A stretch of DNA of 64,000 nt from Rattus norvegicus (GCF_036323735.1 NC_086039.1:156845627-156909626), one strand, 5' to 3'. Positions 25,490 through 37,755 are shown, counted from the first letter of the stretch. Made by a program: numbers and translations. Notes: generated from the sequence alone by a model not told the origin.

Positions 25490-28250
25490 GTGGCATTAGC
25501 TGGTATTTATAACTTCCTTCCTCTGCTACCCATTCTGTATTTCCTGCACTGTCATTAAGCAACTCAGCTGGTCTTTTCCTGGAGGCGTGGCCCATACCTT
25601 CCTTCCTGAAGGGTCTGTACCCTTCACCATCCTGCCTGGATTAGGTGTTATACTTTGCTATTGGCTTTAATCACAGGACATGGTAGCACCAAGGGATGCC
25701 CTCAAGGATCTCTAGCACTTGAGACAATCTTTCTTAACTCCATTGTGGAGAAACAATCCAATCCCCCTTAGTAACCAGCCACCCTTTCTAACACTGTTAC
25801 TCCTTTCTTAGCTATTAGTTTAAGGGCATCAGAAGCCCAAAATGGCCAGAGGGAAGTCTGAACTTCCAGTTTAATGGAATATTTGTTAAGTCCCTAGTCA
25901 GGAGCGCTCCCAACTCAGGAATCAAAACTTCTAGGTCAGCAGAACTTAATGTCACGGAAACAGGAAGCAAACATTTTTCTAGTGGGTTGCTAGGGGGAAT
26001 AGTGAGTGGAACTATTTCTTTTTTCCACCCCTCGATTCTTGTAACTATGGATCCTGGGAATGGGAGAAACTGTACCATATATTGATCACTGACTCAAAAC
26101 ATATACTGCCTTCTGAAGAACCCTACCCCAATCTTCCAGGATGCTGCCACCTAATTGGCACTGTAACTGAACCTTCAAAGGGCTATTCCATGTTTCTATC
26201 AGATGCTTCAGGATGATGGGGAACATGGTAAAACCTGTGGATTCCATGATTGTGGGCCCATTGTCACATTTCTCTGACTGTTAAATGAGTCCCTTAGTCA
26301 GAAGCAATACTGTGTGGGATACCATGACGGTGGATAAGGCATTCTGTAAGTCCACGGATGGTGGTTTTGTCAGAAGCATTACATGCAGGAAAAGCAACTG
26401 CATAACAAGAGTAAGAGTATCTACTCCAGTGAGAACAAAACGTCGTCCTTCCCATGGAGGAAGTGGTCCAATGTAATTAACCTGCCACCAGTTTGCTGGC
26501 TGATCACCTCAAAGAATGGTGCCCTATCTGGGACTCAGTGTTGGTCTCTGCTGTTGGCACATTTGGCATGCAGCAGCAGCTTTCGCCAGGTCAGTCTTGG
26601 TTAATGGAAGTCCATGTTGTTGAGCCCAAGCATAACCCCCATCTCTGCCACCATAGCCACTTTGTCTGTGTGCCCACTGAGCAATGGGCACAGGGGATGG
26701 CTGGGGAAAGAGGCAGACTGTGCACAGAACTGGTCATCTTCTCCACTTGATTATTGAACTCTCCTCAGCTGAAGTCACCTTTTGGTGAGTATTTGCATGG
26801 GATACAATATCTTTACATCCTTCCATTTAGAGAGATGTATCCACATCTTTCTCAGATGGCTTTCTCACCAATTTTCCAATCATGTTCTTTCCAAGTTCAT
26901 GACCATTGAGTCAGTCCATCAGTTCAATCCATGAACCCCCGAACAACCACACGTCTAGATATTTCTCCTTCCAAACAAAATATATAGCCATGTGTACTGC
27001 CCCGAGTTCTGCTCACTGTTGAAGATTTCTCTTCACTGGTGTCTTTCAGGGCTGTCCCAGAAAAGGGCTGTAATGCTGCAGCTGTCCGCTTCTGGGTGGT
27101 GCCGGCATAATGTGCAAAACCATCAGTAAACACCTCATAGGTGCATGCTTAGCTGCAGACAGAATTGTAATGGGGGTAGAAATGATAGGCATTTGGGCAA
27201 CTTCTTTATGTAACTTGCCTGTGCCTTCAGGGCCTGCTCAGGCCCATCACATATATACTTACATTTGATAATGGATTGTTGCTGTATACATTCTTCTTCA
27301 TGACTTGGTAGGTCAGATAACACCCAGCTCATGTCACATGGCAACTTGGTGGCCCATTGTCAAATATTCAGCTTCCACTAAGGCCCAGTAGCATGCCAAG
27401 AGCTGTCTTTCAAAGGGAGAATAAGGGGGTTGGGGATTTGGCTCAGTGGTAGAGCGCTTGCCTAGGAAGAACAAGGCCCTGGGTTCGGCCCCAGCTCCGA
27501 AAAAAAGAACCAAAAAAAAAAAAAAAAGGGAGAATAATAGTGGTAGCGCCTTCCTCCAGATTCCCAAAGGTCTCTTCTGTGATTCACCTACAGGAGCCTG
27601 CCAAGGACTCCAGACTCCATCCCTCTCTGCCTCTGATACACAAGTACTATCATGTCTGCTGGATCATATGGTTCAAGTGGTAGAACAGCCTGCTCATCAA
27701 CCTAGACCCATTGAAGAACCTTCTCCCATTCCAGGCCCCCCACAAAGCTAGCTGCTTTCTGGAACAGAGTAACACACCCAAGAGAGGAATGTGCTGTCTC
27801 TAGAATCCAAATAGACACACTAAATGGTATGCTTCTTTCTTGGTAATGGGAGAGGCCAAGTGTAATAACTTATCCTTCACCATAGGAGGAACATCTCTGC
27901 ATTCCCCACACCAATGGACTCCTAAGAATTTCACTGATGTAGATGGTCCTTCAATTTTGGTTGCATTTATTTCTATCCTCTGATATGCATATATGTTATC
28001 AATGAGTCCAAAGTGGTTGCTACTTCCTGCTCACTTGGCCCAAGCATAATGTTATCAATATAGTACACTAATGCAATAGCTTAAGGAAGAGACAGATGAT
28101 CAAGATCCCTTCTAACTAAGCTGTGATACAGGGTAGGAGACTTAATAAACCCTTGAGGCAAAACTATAAAGGCATACTGCAGGCCTTGTCAACTGAAAAA
28201 AATTGCTTCTGATGGTAGCATATCAATTGTTTTTGCCCATTTCAACTTAT
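25490..28250 (-). pseudogene. Endogenous retroviral pol relic (RT, RNase H, integrase, C-terminal part)
   Basis: Read on the minus strand, degraded segments appear in pol order: reverse transcriptase near 28200-27900 (its catalytic YIDD-type motif is altered, with Asn in the last position), RNase H near 27130-26920, integrase about 26900-26100, and the pol C-terminus to about 25490. Stops and frameshifts occur throughout; the longest clear run is 87 codons at 26078-25815. An ID interrupts it at 27426-27527. The 5' half (gag, protease, 5' LTR) is absent. It cannot encode protein. Confidence 0.75.
27426..27527 (+). mobile_element. ID element inside the pol relic
   Basis: Sense ID whose tail begins A7-GAACC-A15, a tail type shared with two other copies in the window. 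Flanked by AAAGGGAGAATAA-like target duplications. Confidence 0.93.
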
Positions 28251-28274
28251 TTCACCTAAAACATGTCTAGTCTA

Positions 28275-28490
28275 TAATGGAGACATTCTTACCTTTTTTT
28301 GGAGACTTTCTTTAAAAGTACATATTTTTCTGTGTTTGCCATGGCATGCATGAAGTCAGAGAACAACTCGTGGGAGTCAGTTCTCTTTTGCTATGTGATC
28401 ATGTGGTTCCTAGGGAGCAAACTCATGATCCCTCCAATTCTAGACCCCAGGAGTCTTGTCTCTGTATTCTCAAACACTGTTTATGCATTT
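28275..28490 (+). repeat. Dispersed repeat R4, copy 1
   Basis: GCCATGGCATGCATGAAGTC, then an AGAGAACAACTCGTGGGAG block, also seen near 29735-29870. Family not assigned. Confidence 0.55.
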
Positions 28491-28499
28491 CTTATTCAC

Positions 28500-28950
28500 T
28501 GGGTAAACAATGCAGGACTATCCTGAACAGATCAAATGGATAATGAACAGGTGTAAGGAGAACCCCAAAGAAAAAGGACACCCTGTCTTCGCTAAGTGGC
28601 CTGTGAGACCTCAGGCCACTCAGGATGCTCAGAGGCACCTCTTAATTTCCCAAGGCCTGGTTACCAGAGCCTCCTGGGCTGTTATGTGACCATTGCTGTG
28701 ATTTCTGAGATGTTTTAGGGCCTGGGTGCCTAGATTAGATGCTCTGTAGACAGCTGGCTGGGTAAGTCTCAAGTGGGAGCTCACTGGTGAGTCATAATCA
28801 AACCCACATGTGAAGAACCCTCTGGAAATGTTAGCAAAAGGCTCAGATGCAGTGCGTTAGCCTACCTCTGTCCACCTTTCAGGATCTTGGTCCAGTGATA
28901 ATATTTTTGGAGGCTGAAAGTGGCCTCTGCTTGAGAAATAACATTGTTCC
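28500..28950. other. Unique intergenic sequence
   Basis: No repeat, ORF or RNA gene recognised. Confidence 0.6.
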
Positions 28951-28964
28951 ATTAGGAGTGCTAG

Positions 28965-29690
28965 CTTAAAGGCATTTAGGAGGCAGAGGCAGGAGAGACT
29001 CTGTGAGTTTGAGGCTAGTCTGCTTTACATACTGAGTCTCTGGATAGCCAGAACTATATAATAGGAAGACCTTGTCAGAAAAAAAATAATTAAAAATAAA
29101 AAATACCTAACATTCTTCCAGGAGTGATGGTCATGTCTTTAATTCCAACAATCTAACCCCACTGTGCTGGAGGCAGAGGCAGGGAGATCTATATGAGTTT
29201 AAGGGCAACTGGTCCTATATTTGAGTTTCTAACCAGTCAAGACTACATTATGTGACAATATTTCAAAAGAAATAAAACAAAACGTTCTAATGAAATACAA
29301 TCCATAGATATAATAATTTGATACTTACATGCTGAATAATAATGGTAGAAAAAAATTCAGTCTTTATTTTCTGTAATTAAATCATTGTGTCTATATAGCA
29401 GAAAACTTATGTGTAGAGTAAAAACAATGCAATTCGTGAATTTAGTAGTTTTGAATCATACCAAAGATGCTTTTGGCATCATGAGTTGGCATTGTAGGAC
29501 ATGATATAGCATGTCCAGCACAAAGTGAGTATGTAAATCCAGAATGGTACTACATACCTGTAATCCCAGCACTTGGGAGACAGAGGTAAGTTAAGGATTA
29601 TAACTAGGAAGTTGAGACCAGTCTCAGTTAAATAGTAAATTTAAAGTCAACCTGGGCTACAGGAAATCTTTTTTCTCCTAGACTACATGA
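28965..29690 (+). mobile_element. Three B1-like SINE fragments
   Basis: Diverged sense B1 pieces at about 28965-29080, 29118-29275 and 29535-29690; AT-rich unique DNA lies between the last two. Confidence 0.7.
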
Positions 29691-29692
<2 letters not shown>

Positions 29693-29733
<41 letters not shown>

Positions 29734-29870
29734 GGGGGGTGTACACTCACATGTGCCACAGAATGTGTATGGAAATCAGAGGACAACTTGCAGGAGTTGG
29801 TTGTCTTCATTCATCATGTGATCCCGGGGATCAAACTCAGGCTGGTTGTGTTTACACAGAGAGCCTTCCA
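29693..29870. repeat. (TG)n microsatellite and R4 copy 2
   Basis: A (TG) run at 29693-29731 followed by the R4 repeat, with CAGAGGACAACTTGCAGGAG. Confidence 0.85.
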
Positions 29871-30289
29871 CCCTTCCCACTGTCAGCTTCAGAAGAAATA
29901 AATGAATGTAGTGCCTACTAGCATACTGAAGCTTACACTGGCTTCCAGGCTCAGTCAGTCCCCGTGGCTCCTTTTTGCTTTTCTCACTCCCTCTCCCTCC
30001 TCTATACTTCTCCAACCCAGTGACTTTGTTTCCCTTGCCCCAGTCTCTGACTCCTATCATAATCTGCCATTTTGTCCACATATTTTCATTTTTCTTTCTC
30101 TCTTGGTGTTATGCCCCCCCCTCCTGTCATGGTGTAGTTTAGTAATGGTTAGTCTCCTACTTTTTCTCCCTGCTCTGAACTCTTCCAGATATCTCTGGAT
30201 GTACTCTCCATCATATTTACAATAAAAACCCTCTCAACTATACCTTGGAACAGTCATGTTCTCATTTAATTCACCCATAAGCCCCTACC

Positions 30290-30545
30290 TTGTTTTGTGA
30301 GAAAGGGCCTCAAACTGGTCTAGGACATGCTCATTAGGCTAGACTGGTTATCCAGCAAACCTCAGAATCCTGTCTCAGAGTTCCCAGCTCTGGGATTACA
30401 GGAGGCCCTGGGATTAAAAGGACAAAGCACAAGAGGGAATCAGATTCCATTACAGATGGTTGTGAGCCACCATCTAGTTGCTGGGAATTGAACTCAGGAC
30501 CTCTGGCAGTCAGTGCCTTTAACCACTGAGCCATCTCTCCAGCCC
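30290..30545 (-). mobile_element. B1-like fragment and 5' B2 SINE fragment (antisense)
   Basis: Ends CACTGAGCCATCTCTCCAGC, the reverse of a B2 head. The 30290-30420 part is an older B1-like piece. Confidence 0.8.
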
Positions 30546-30594
30546 AAACTTCTGGGTTTTATTTAGCTCCTGTGTCAGGCAGTCTCCTCACTGG

Positions 30595-30850
30595 AAACAG
30601 ATATGCTGAGATGTGGATGATTCAAGGCAGTTTCACAGAGTCCTGACAAACTCGACTACACAATATAAAACAGACCAATACACATGTGTTGTTAGCAAAA
30701 AATCCTTCATCACATGTCTTTTCATGTACTTACTTTAACAAAACATCCTTTCTCTTGTATATGTTTTAATAAAATATTCCTTCATGAGTCTGCCTTAGTC
30801 TTTTACCTGTGTCCACTTCAATAAAATGTTCCTTGACATACTTGCATGTC
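30595..30850 (+). repeat. LTR-like repeat R1, partial copy
   Basis: Shares GACCAATACACATGTGTTGTT, CATCACATGTCTTTTCATGT and following blocks with the R1 copies at 33190-34115, 46013-46700 and 53775-54425. Only the 3' part is present. Confidence 0.65.
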
Positions 30851-31139
30851 TCTGCTAAGTGACTTTGTAGCTAGTAGGCTTGTGGGCATCTTGATGCTAG
30901 AACTGGGCCTCTGTGGGTCTAGAGAGTCACAGGCCTGGTGGATGTGCTGGAAGGCTTAGACTTTTTAATCTTCTTGTATTTTTCTGGTAAATTCTTCCAT
31001 TGCCACCTTCTCTTTTGATCTTTGCTCCTGTTTCTCTCCAGAGTCCTGACCTCTTTTCCTTATACCTCTTTTTTCTATGCCTTGCCCAGCTTCCAGCAGC
31101 GTCTCAGCCAGTATGTCTACAGTTGCCTGTTACTGTAGG

Positions 31140-31480
31140 CTTTCCACGCAGCCACTTTGTTCCCAGAAATAATGACTCTAAGACATAATATGAATAAATG
31201 CTTAGGCCAATAGCTTTGGCTTATTCCAAGACTAGCTCATAACTTATTTAACCTGCTTAAATTATTCTATCTTCCACATGGCTGGTTACCTTCTTCTCAG
31301 TTTCATGAATCTGACTCCTCCTCAGAGTTTGGGGCAAATCTAAGACCTGACTCATTCCCAGAATCCACCCCACCTCTCTGACAGAACTCCCACCTCCTAT
31401 TTCCTGCCTCAACTCATTGGCCATAAACTTTTCTATAGGTGATATTTTACAAAAGATTCTCTCTACAGTTGCCACCACCT
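31140..31480. repeat. Dispersed repeat R5 (unassigned)
   Basis: Contains CACGCAGCCACTTTGTTCCC and GCTTAGGCCAATAGCTTTGG, wording known from rodent dispersed repeats; family not assigned. Confidence 0.45.
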
Positions 31481-31508
31481 CAGTCAGTTCAGATCCCTTT
31501 TCCTAAAA

Positions 31509-31885
31509 GACATAGTCTTAGTTAGGGTCACTATTGCTGTGATGAAACATCATGACCAAAGAAACTTAAGGAAGAAAGTGTTTATTTGGCTTATACTTCC
31601 ACATCTCTGTTCATCTTGAAGGAAGTCAGGACAGGAACTCAAACAGGGCTGGAACCTAGAGGAGCTGACACACAGGCTGTGGTGGGGTGCTACTTACCGG
31701 CCACCAGTCCAGGGATGGTACTACCTACAATGGGCTGGGCCCTCCCATTTCAATCACTAATTAAAAAATGCCCTACAGATTTGCCCACAACCTGATCTTA
31801 TGGAGGCATTTTCTCAATTAAGGTTCTCTTCTCTTTGATAACTTTACATTATATCAAGTTGACATAAAACTAGACAGTACAAACA
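31509..31885 (+). repeat. Dispersed rodent repeat R2, copy 1
   Basis: Begins GTCTTAGTTAGGGTCACTAT and ends ATATCAAGTTGACATAAAAC. Related copies lie at 57800-58140, 61063-61500 and 62880-63400. Confidence 0.7.
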
Positions 31886-33189
31886 TAAATCCTTATGCAT
31901 AAGGTCCTAGCACCAAATAATTTAGCAGTGGCATACACATGAAATTATAGTATTCTAGACATAGAAACAGGAAGAACAGTTCAAGATCATTCTCAGTTAC
32001 ATACCCAATTAGTTTGAGGCCAGCCTATGAACCATGAGGCTCTGTCTCAAAATAAATTGATAGAAAAAAAAAACAACAACAAAAAAGAAAGACATGAATT
32101 CCCTTGCTTCCGCTGTGCTTATGGGTTAGAGCACTTAGATTTGGGCAGAAGAGACCAAACTCCTTCCCAAAAGGCTTACTGAAATGACTGCTCCCAAGTT
32201 TCTGGGCCTGGTATGTCTACAGGATTTACCATGTAACTGAGCTGGTGGGGTGACCTCGTTTCCTTTTTTTCTTCTTTGAATTTCTCAGCTTTAAATCAAG
32301 GTTGTCTCAAAAAATTAAATAGGTGTGCCATATGATATAGCAATTCCACTTCTGAGAAGTTTCCTAAAAGAGTCCTTTTCCATCCTTTTAAGGCTGGGGC
32401 TTCTCACAACAGGGATGACCTTTAAGGACACCATGCTGTGTGAAATAAGTCAAGCACAAAAGAACAAATACTGTTCTGATGATACTTCTGGAGATCACTA
32501 GAGTACTCAAATCAAGACACAGAGTGGTAGGTAGCAGGAAATGGAAGAAGTGAGGGAGAGAATTAGTGGTTAATGGGCAAAGTTTCAGTTTTGCAAGGTG
32601 GAGGAGATCAAGTTGGGAGTACTGAATAACACCTAGACTCACAGTGTTCAGGAGGTAGAGGTAGGAGGATTGTCATGAATTTAAGACCAACCTGGACTTC
32701 ATGGTAAGTTTGAGATCAAACTGGGCTACAGAGTAAAGCCTTGTCTCAATAACCTAAAAAAGAAAAGATGAAAAAACTCTAGATGATGGTCATGGCTACA
32801 TGGCACTGTGAATATAACTTAGGCCACCAAACTATATGCACACTTCCAAGGGATGGCAAGTTCATGTTATGTGTATTTAGCTACAGCACTAGATGTTGAA
32901 CCCAGGGCCTTGTGAATTCTACTAGGGATGGGAGCTACATTCCTAGTCTTATTAGCTATCTTTTAAAAAAAAAGTTGAGATTAGGGTTAGTGAGATGACC
33001 TGGTCGGTAAAAATTACCTGGTGCTAACCCTGACAACCTGACTTTAATCCCTGGGATTCATTTTCTAAGGAGAGAATTGCCACAAACTTGGTTTTCTAAC
33101 CTCTATACATGCATCATAGAATGTAAGTGTCCCTTCAATAAAGGTAATGAAACAATTGAGAATTATCTCTACTTTTTAGTAATAGGTGT
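31886..33189. other. Mostly unique DNA with one B1-like SINE
   Basis: A diverged B1 at about 32640-32760 (+). Otherwise nothing recognised; a few short frames lack features. Confidence 0.55.
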
Positions 33190-34115
33190 TAGGTGAGCTT
33201 ACTAAGAACTCAGCTTCATTTTCCTCTTTTGTGAGGTACTAGCTGGAGGTGAAAACAATTGAAATGGAAACTTAAGGATTCTTTGGAAAGTCGGTGGATG
33301 GCTTTTTGCTGGGGCAAACAAACATGTGAAGGAACATTTAGCTGAAGCAGACACAGGAGAGAGGATGCACTGAAAAGCAAGCATGTGAAAGGACACGTGA
33401 TGAAGGATTCTTTACTAACAACACACATGTATTGGTCTGCCTTACATTGCATAGTTGAGATGCTTTTGTCAGGACTCCATAGAGAGAAACTGCACCAAAC
33501 ATCTTCTGGTGGTGTGTTGTAGGGTTTTTTTTTTTGTTTTGTTTTAAATCACTTCCACAGACTTAGGATGATTGGCAGAGTGATGTCAGCCAAGACAGAT
33601 GCATGTGCTGAAGCAAGATCCATGGAGGACACGTGATGTTTGGAGGGTATGAATAGGACTCACCAGACAGTGAAGGAGGTTGAGGTTGGCTTGCTTATAG
33701 AGCTAGCTGTGCAATGCTTGTGGGTCTCACACCTTTGCAGATCTTTGCTTTCCTCAAAGAGGCATAGCCAAGAACTTTTCCTGGCATTCCTGCTGGCCCT
33801 GGTTCCCTCTGCTGAATCATCTCAAGGCTGAGGCCTGGTTGTCTCTGCTAGGTAATGCCACTGCTGCTGATTTGTGTTTGCTACCCTGACTCTACTGAAC
33901 TGGTCTGCTGATGTGTTCAAGAAGTGTTTGTGAGTGAATCAAGCTGCTGCTGCTGACCTGTGGACTAAATTGCTGATTTCCTGACAACACAGATGGGATT
34001 TTGTCCAAAGAACCTTTCTAAACAGATCCACTTCCCCATATCCTTTCTTTCCCACAACCTCTGGTGGATGGTGGGCAACAATGGAGGTTAAAGTGTTTAA
34101 GAACCATTATTAAAA
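33190..34115 (-). repeat. LTR-like repeat R1, longest copy
   Basis: About 920 bp in reverse orientation, from GGTTCTTAAACACTTTAACC (34115 side) to a TTCCATTTCAATTG end. The central 33500-33740 part is absent or different in the other copies. Confidence 0.65.
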
Positions 34116-34159
34116 ATAGATTTAAAAAATTAAAGTTACAGACAGTTTAATAAAAGTGT

Positions 34160-34311
34160 ACACTAAGCCAGACATTGGTGGCACATGCCTTTAATCCCAG
34201 CACTGAAGAGACAGAGCTTGAGGCCAGCCTGGTCTACAGAGTGAGCTCCAGGACAGCAAGAGCTACACAGAGAAACCCTGTATAAAACAAACAAACAAAC
34301 AAACAAACAAA
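34160..34311 (+). mobile_element. B1 SINE with (AAAC)n tail
   Basis: Sense B1 (CATTGGTGGCACATGCCTTT) whose tail became an AAAC microsatellite at 34283-34311. It carries an internal deletion in the AGGCAGG region. Confidence 0.85.
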
Positions 34312-35470
34312 CTACACACTAAGCAGGCCTTCTAGTCTACTTCTGCTTCTTGTGAGGAGGACCACTCCATTTCTGAGGCTATATGATAGATGAGGGAACC
34401 CAAGTCACACTGTTAGCAGCTTACAATGATTGTGGACTTACTATCAAAGAAAGTAAGTTTACAGAAACTGAATGACCTTCAAGTTTGAGGAAGTAGGAAG
34501 TGGCCAGGATGAGGCTTTGGACTTCTGTCACATTCGTTTGACACTATATCCCAAAGAATCCTTGATGCAATATCCTAGGGTCTAAATTTCATTTTGAGAA
34601 TGTATTTTTTCAGTGCTGGGAATTGGACCTAGTGTCTCATGAACATTAGGTAATTGTTATATCCCTAGAACTAGACAATAAATTTTCAAATAATATACAC
34701 ATAAAACTTCATCACTGCAACAAAATGCCTCAGGAAATAATTTAAGAGAAGAATCTGGACATGGTGGTTCATGCCTATAATCCCCATTTTTGAGAGGTAA
34801 AGACAGGAGGATCAGAAGTACAATATCATCCTTGGTTTTTGACTTTGTGAACAGCTTGGGACACATGAGATGCTGTCTGAAAAAAAGGAGAAAAAAAGAC
34901 ATGCTAGGTAACAGCTTACTAAAGAAAGAAACCTGGTTCAGCTGTCTGTACTAACAGCAGATAGAATGGATACTAAGTTAAAACAAAGACAGCTTAGGGA
35001 TAATGTTAAAATAAGCTCAAAATGACTCAAGCAAAATCTGATGGGCTGCCGGGGAAAAACACACAAGTCTGGCCCAGTATTACTTACAAGCCTCTTTTGA
35101 AGATAACTCTCTAGTAAAGCAGACAACTGTTCTGATTACAGGTGTCTGCCAGGGAGGTCCAGAGGTGACATTTCACATCAATGGGTTGTACCTATACACT
35201 GGCAGCAGCAGTGTGAGAAGAGATACCCCACTCCCCAGCCCTGGCAACTGTTGGATATGGGAGAATATGCCTGTGACCCCAGTACGTGGGAGGTTAAGGC
35301 AGGAGGATCTCTTCCCTTCTGAATGTGGTAATAGATAGCACATGGTCAGAGTCCAGTGTCACTCAGCTATAGTCTGCAAAGCATTCTCCATATATCACAA
35401 ATGAAAATAAAATAAGAATTAAAATACTCTCAGGTTCTGGGGCTGGGGCTCACTGATAGAAGTCTTGCCT
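34312..35470. other. Unique DNA with old B1-like pieces
   Basis: B1-like fragments at about 34755-34890 and 35250-35400; nothing else recognised. Confidence 0.55.
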
Positions 35471-35471
35471 G

Positions 35472-35572
35472 GGGGTTGGGGATTTAGCTCAGCGGTAGAG
35501 CGCTTGCCTAGCAAGCACAAGGCCCTGGGTTCGATCCCCAGCTCCAAAAAAAAAAGAAAAGAAAAAAAAAAA
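35472..35572 (+). mobile_element. ID element with perfect B box
   Basis: Body contains GGTTCGATCCC, the ideal pol III B box; most copies here have GGTTCGGTCCC. Target duplication AGAAGTCTTGCCTG flanks it. Confidence 0.93.
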
Positions 35573-35784
35573 GAAGTCTTGCCTGACATGCCCAGGACCC
35601 TAGGTTCAACCCAATACTACAAACTAACTAAGTAAATCCAGTAAGTAGCACCCCTATGGTGTGTTTCAGTTCCTGCCTCAGGTTCCTGCCCTGCTTGACT
35701 GTCAGTTTTGACTTCCCTCAATGATGGATTATAATGGAAGACAAGTAAGCCAAATAACCACTTTTCTCCCAAGTTTTTGTTTAA

Positions 35785-36090
35785 GCCCAGTGGTGATGGC
35801 ACACAACTTTAATCTGAGGCCTTGGGAGGCAGAGGCAGGCAGATCTCTGTTGAGTTTGAGGCCAGCCTGCTCTACAGAGCAAATTCCAAGACAGCCAGGG
35901 CTACATAGTAAGACCTTGTCTCAGAAAATAATGTTCCTGAACTATACAATATTACAAATAGCATAATAGTTGTCTTTGTTGTTTTGAGACAGGGTTTCAT
36001 TATGCAGTCTAGACTGGCCTGGAACCCACAGTCTTCCTACCTCAAGACTCCCAAGTGCCAGGATTTCTAAGTGGCATGGACCTACATGCC
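35785..36090. mobile_element. B1 (+) and B1-like (-) pair
   Basis: Sense B1 at 35785-35930 and an antisense B1-like element at about 35965-36090. Confidence 0.8.
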
Positions 36091-36124
36091 AGGTAAATAG
36101 GAACTTTTTTTGTTTTGGTTTGGT

Positions 36125-36530
36125 GAGACAGGGTTGTAGAGGAGTGGTTCTGATGCTTTGATTTAATAGGGAATCTGTGAGTACTGACATTGAAGGTCTT
36201 TGTCCCCAATTGGTTCTTGATCAATCAATGAAGATACCAGTGGCCAATGGATGGGCAGAAAGAAAGAGGTAGGACTTCCAAGTTCCTGAAGGCTAGGAGA
36301 GAGGAGGAGGAGACTCGAGGTACTTGGAGGAGAGAGATGGGACAGACTCAGAACTTCTCAGAAATGTCAGCAGAAAGGGAAAATGGCCCATGGAAGGGTA
36401 GCCCGAAACTGTCTTGGACAGCAAGACCAATGGGTTTCACAGACGGTAATAGGGCAAGTAAGCTGCGGGAAGATTTAGAGATGTTCAACTAGGAGTAAAT
36501 GTAAGGGCACACTAGCTGTAGGAAGCTGAG
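36125..36530 (+). repeat. Dispersed repeat R6 (unassigned)
   Basis: Contains GATACCAGTGGCCAATGGAT and a GGAGGAGGAGACTCGAGGTA purine block, typical of a rodent LTR-derived repeat. Family not assigned. Confidence 0.4.
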
Positions 36531-36709
36531 AAGAACCCAGTCATTGAGCCAGTTAGGCAGGTTAAAAATGAATTAACATGCATGTGTCTTTCATCTGGGG
36601 ATCTGAGATAAGCGAGAGTCAGGAGCACAAAGCAGGACAGCCAAAAACAAAACAAAACAAAACAAAAAAAAAACAAACAAAAGAAAAAAGAAAAAAGAAA
36701 AAAAACCAA

Positions 36710-36870
36710 AAACCAAAAAACACTGCTACACAGGGTTTCTTTGTATAGCCCTGACTGTTCTAGAACTTAATCTGTAGACCAGGCTGGTCTTGAATTCAGA
36801 GATCCACCTGCCTCTGCTTCCCAAGTGCTGGGATTAAGGGCATTGACCACCACCGCTTTGCTCACATGGG

Positions 36871-36902
<32 letters not shown>

Positions 36903-37185
36903 GTTTTGTTTTGTTTTGTTTTGTTAGTTTTTCTTTGAGACAGGGTTTTTCTGTGTAGCTTTGGCTATCTTGGAACTCATTCTGTACACCAAACTGGGCT
37001 TGAACTCAGAGAGATCCACCTCCCTCTGCCTCCCAAGTGCCGGAATAAAAGGTGTTCACTGGGGTTTGGGATTTAGCTCATTGGTAGAGCACTTGCCTCC
37101 CAAGTGCAAGGCCCTGGGTTCAGTCCCCAGCTCCGAAAAAAAGAAAAAAAAAAAAGGTATTCACCACCACTACTGGCTATATGGG
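36710..37185 (-). mobile_element. Two antisense B1 SINEs, a (TTTTG)n run and an inserted ID
   Basis: B1 copies at about 36710-36860 and 36930-37062 plus 37160-37185, separated by a (TTTTG) run at 36878-36925. An ID splits the second B1, with AAAGGTGTTCAC-type target duplication. Confidence 0.85.
37061..37156 (+). mobile_element. ID element inside a B1
   Basis: Sense ID carrying GCCTCCCAAGTGC at 37095-37107 where the consensus is GCCTAGCAAGCGC. The variant equals the neighbouring B1 sequence at 37028-37040. Confidence 0.93.
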
Positions 37186-37244
37186 AATTTTTGAAACTGA
37201 CAACAATTAAAATTTTCTATGAAGCCAGGCATGGTGCTGTACAC

Positions 37245-37355
37245 TTTTTTTTTCTTTTTTTTTTCTTTTTCTTTTTTTTTCGGAGCTGGGGACCGAACCC
37301 AGGGCCTTGCGCTTCCTAGGCAAGCGCTCTACCACTGAGCTAAATCCCCAACCCC
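37245..37355 (-). mobile_element. ID element (antisense) inside B1
   Basis: Complete ID with interrupted A tail, flanked by TGCTGTACAC on both sides. Confidence 0.93.
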
Positions 37356-37396
37356 TGTGCTGTACACTTTTAATCCCAGCACTTTGGAGGCAGAGT

Positions 37397-37646
37397 GTCA
37401 TGGTTTGAATACGCTTTGCCCAGGGAGTGTCGCTATTTGGAGGTGTGGCCTTGTTGGAGTAGGTGTGCCACTGTGGGTGTGGGCTTTAATACTAGCTGTC
37501 TGGAAATGAGTATTCTGCTATTCTGCTAGCAGCCTTCAGATGAAGATGTAGAACTCTTAGCTCCCCCTGCACCATCCTGCCTGGATGCTCTTGATGGTAA
37601 TGAACTGAACCTGTAAGCCAGCCCCAATTAAATGTTGTCCTTATAA
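37397..37646 (+). repeat. Dispersed repeat R3, interrupted copy (5' part)
   Basis: Starts TGTCATGGTTTGAATACGCT and reads to CCTTATAA; its last 35 bp resume at 39265-39300. A second, uninterrupted R3 at 40099-40430 shows what the joined site looks like. Confidence 0.8.
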
Positions 37647-37660
37647 GAGTTGCCTTGGTC

Positions 37661-37755
37661 GGGGTTGGGGATTTAGCTCAGTGGTAGAGCGCTTGCCTAG
37701 GAAGCGCAAGGCCCTGGGTTCGGTCCCCAGCTCCAAAAAAAAAAAAAAAAAAAAA
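37661..37755 (+). mobile_element. ID element at triplicated target site
   Basis: Sense ID lying between two copies of GAGTTGCCTTGGTC (37647-37660 and 37756-37769), with a third copy after the adjacent L1. Confidence 0.95.

Noticed and set aside
25815..27133. Working retroviral genes in the pol relic
   Set aside because: The frames are short and interrupted by stops, frameshifts and an ID insertion, the RT motif is altered, and the 5' half is missing.
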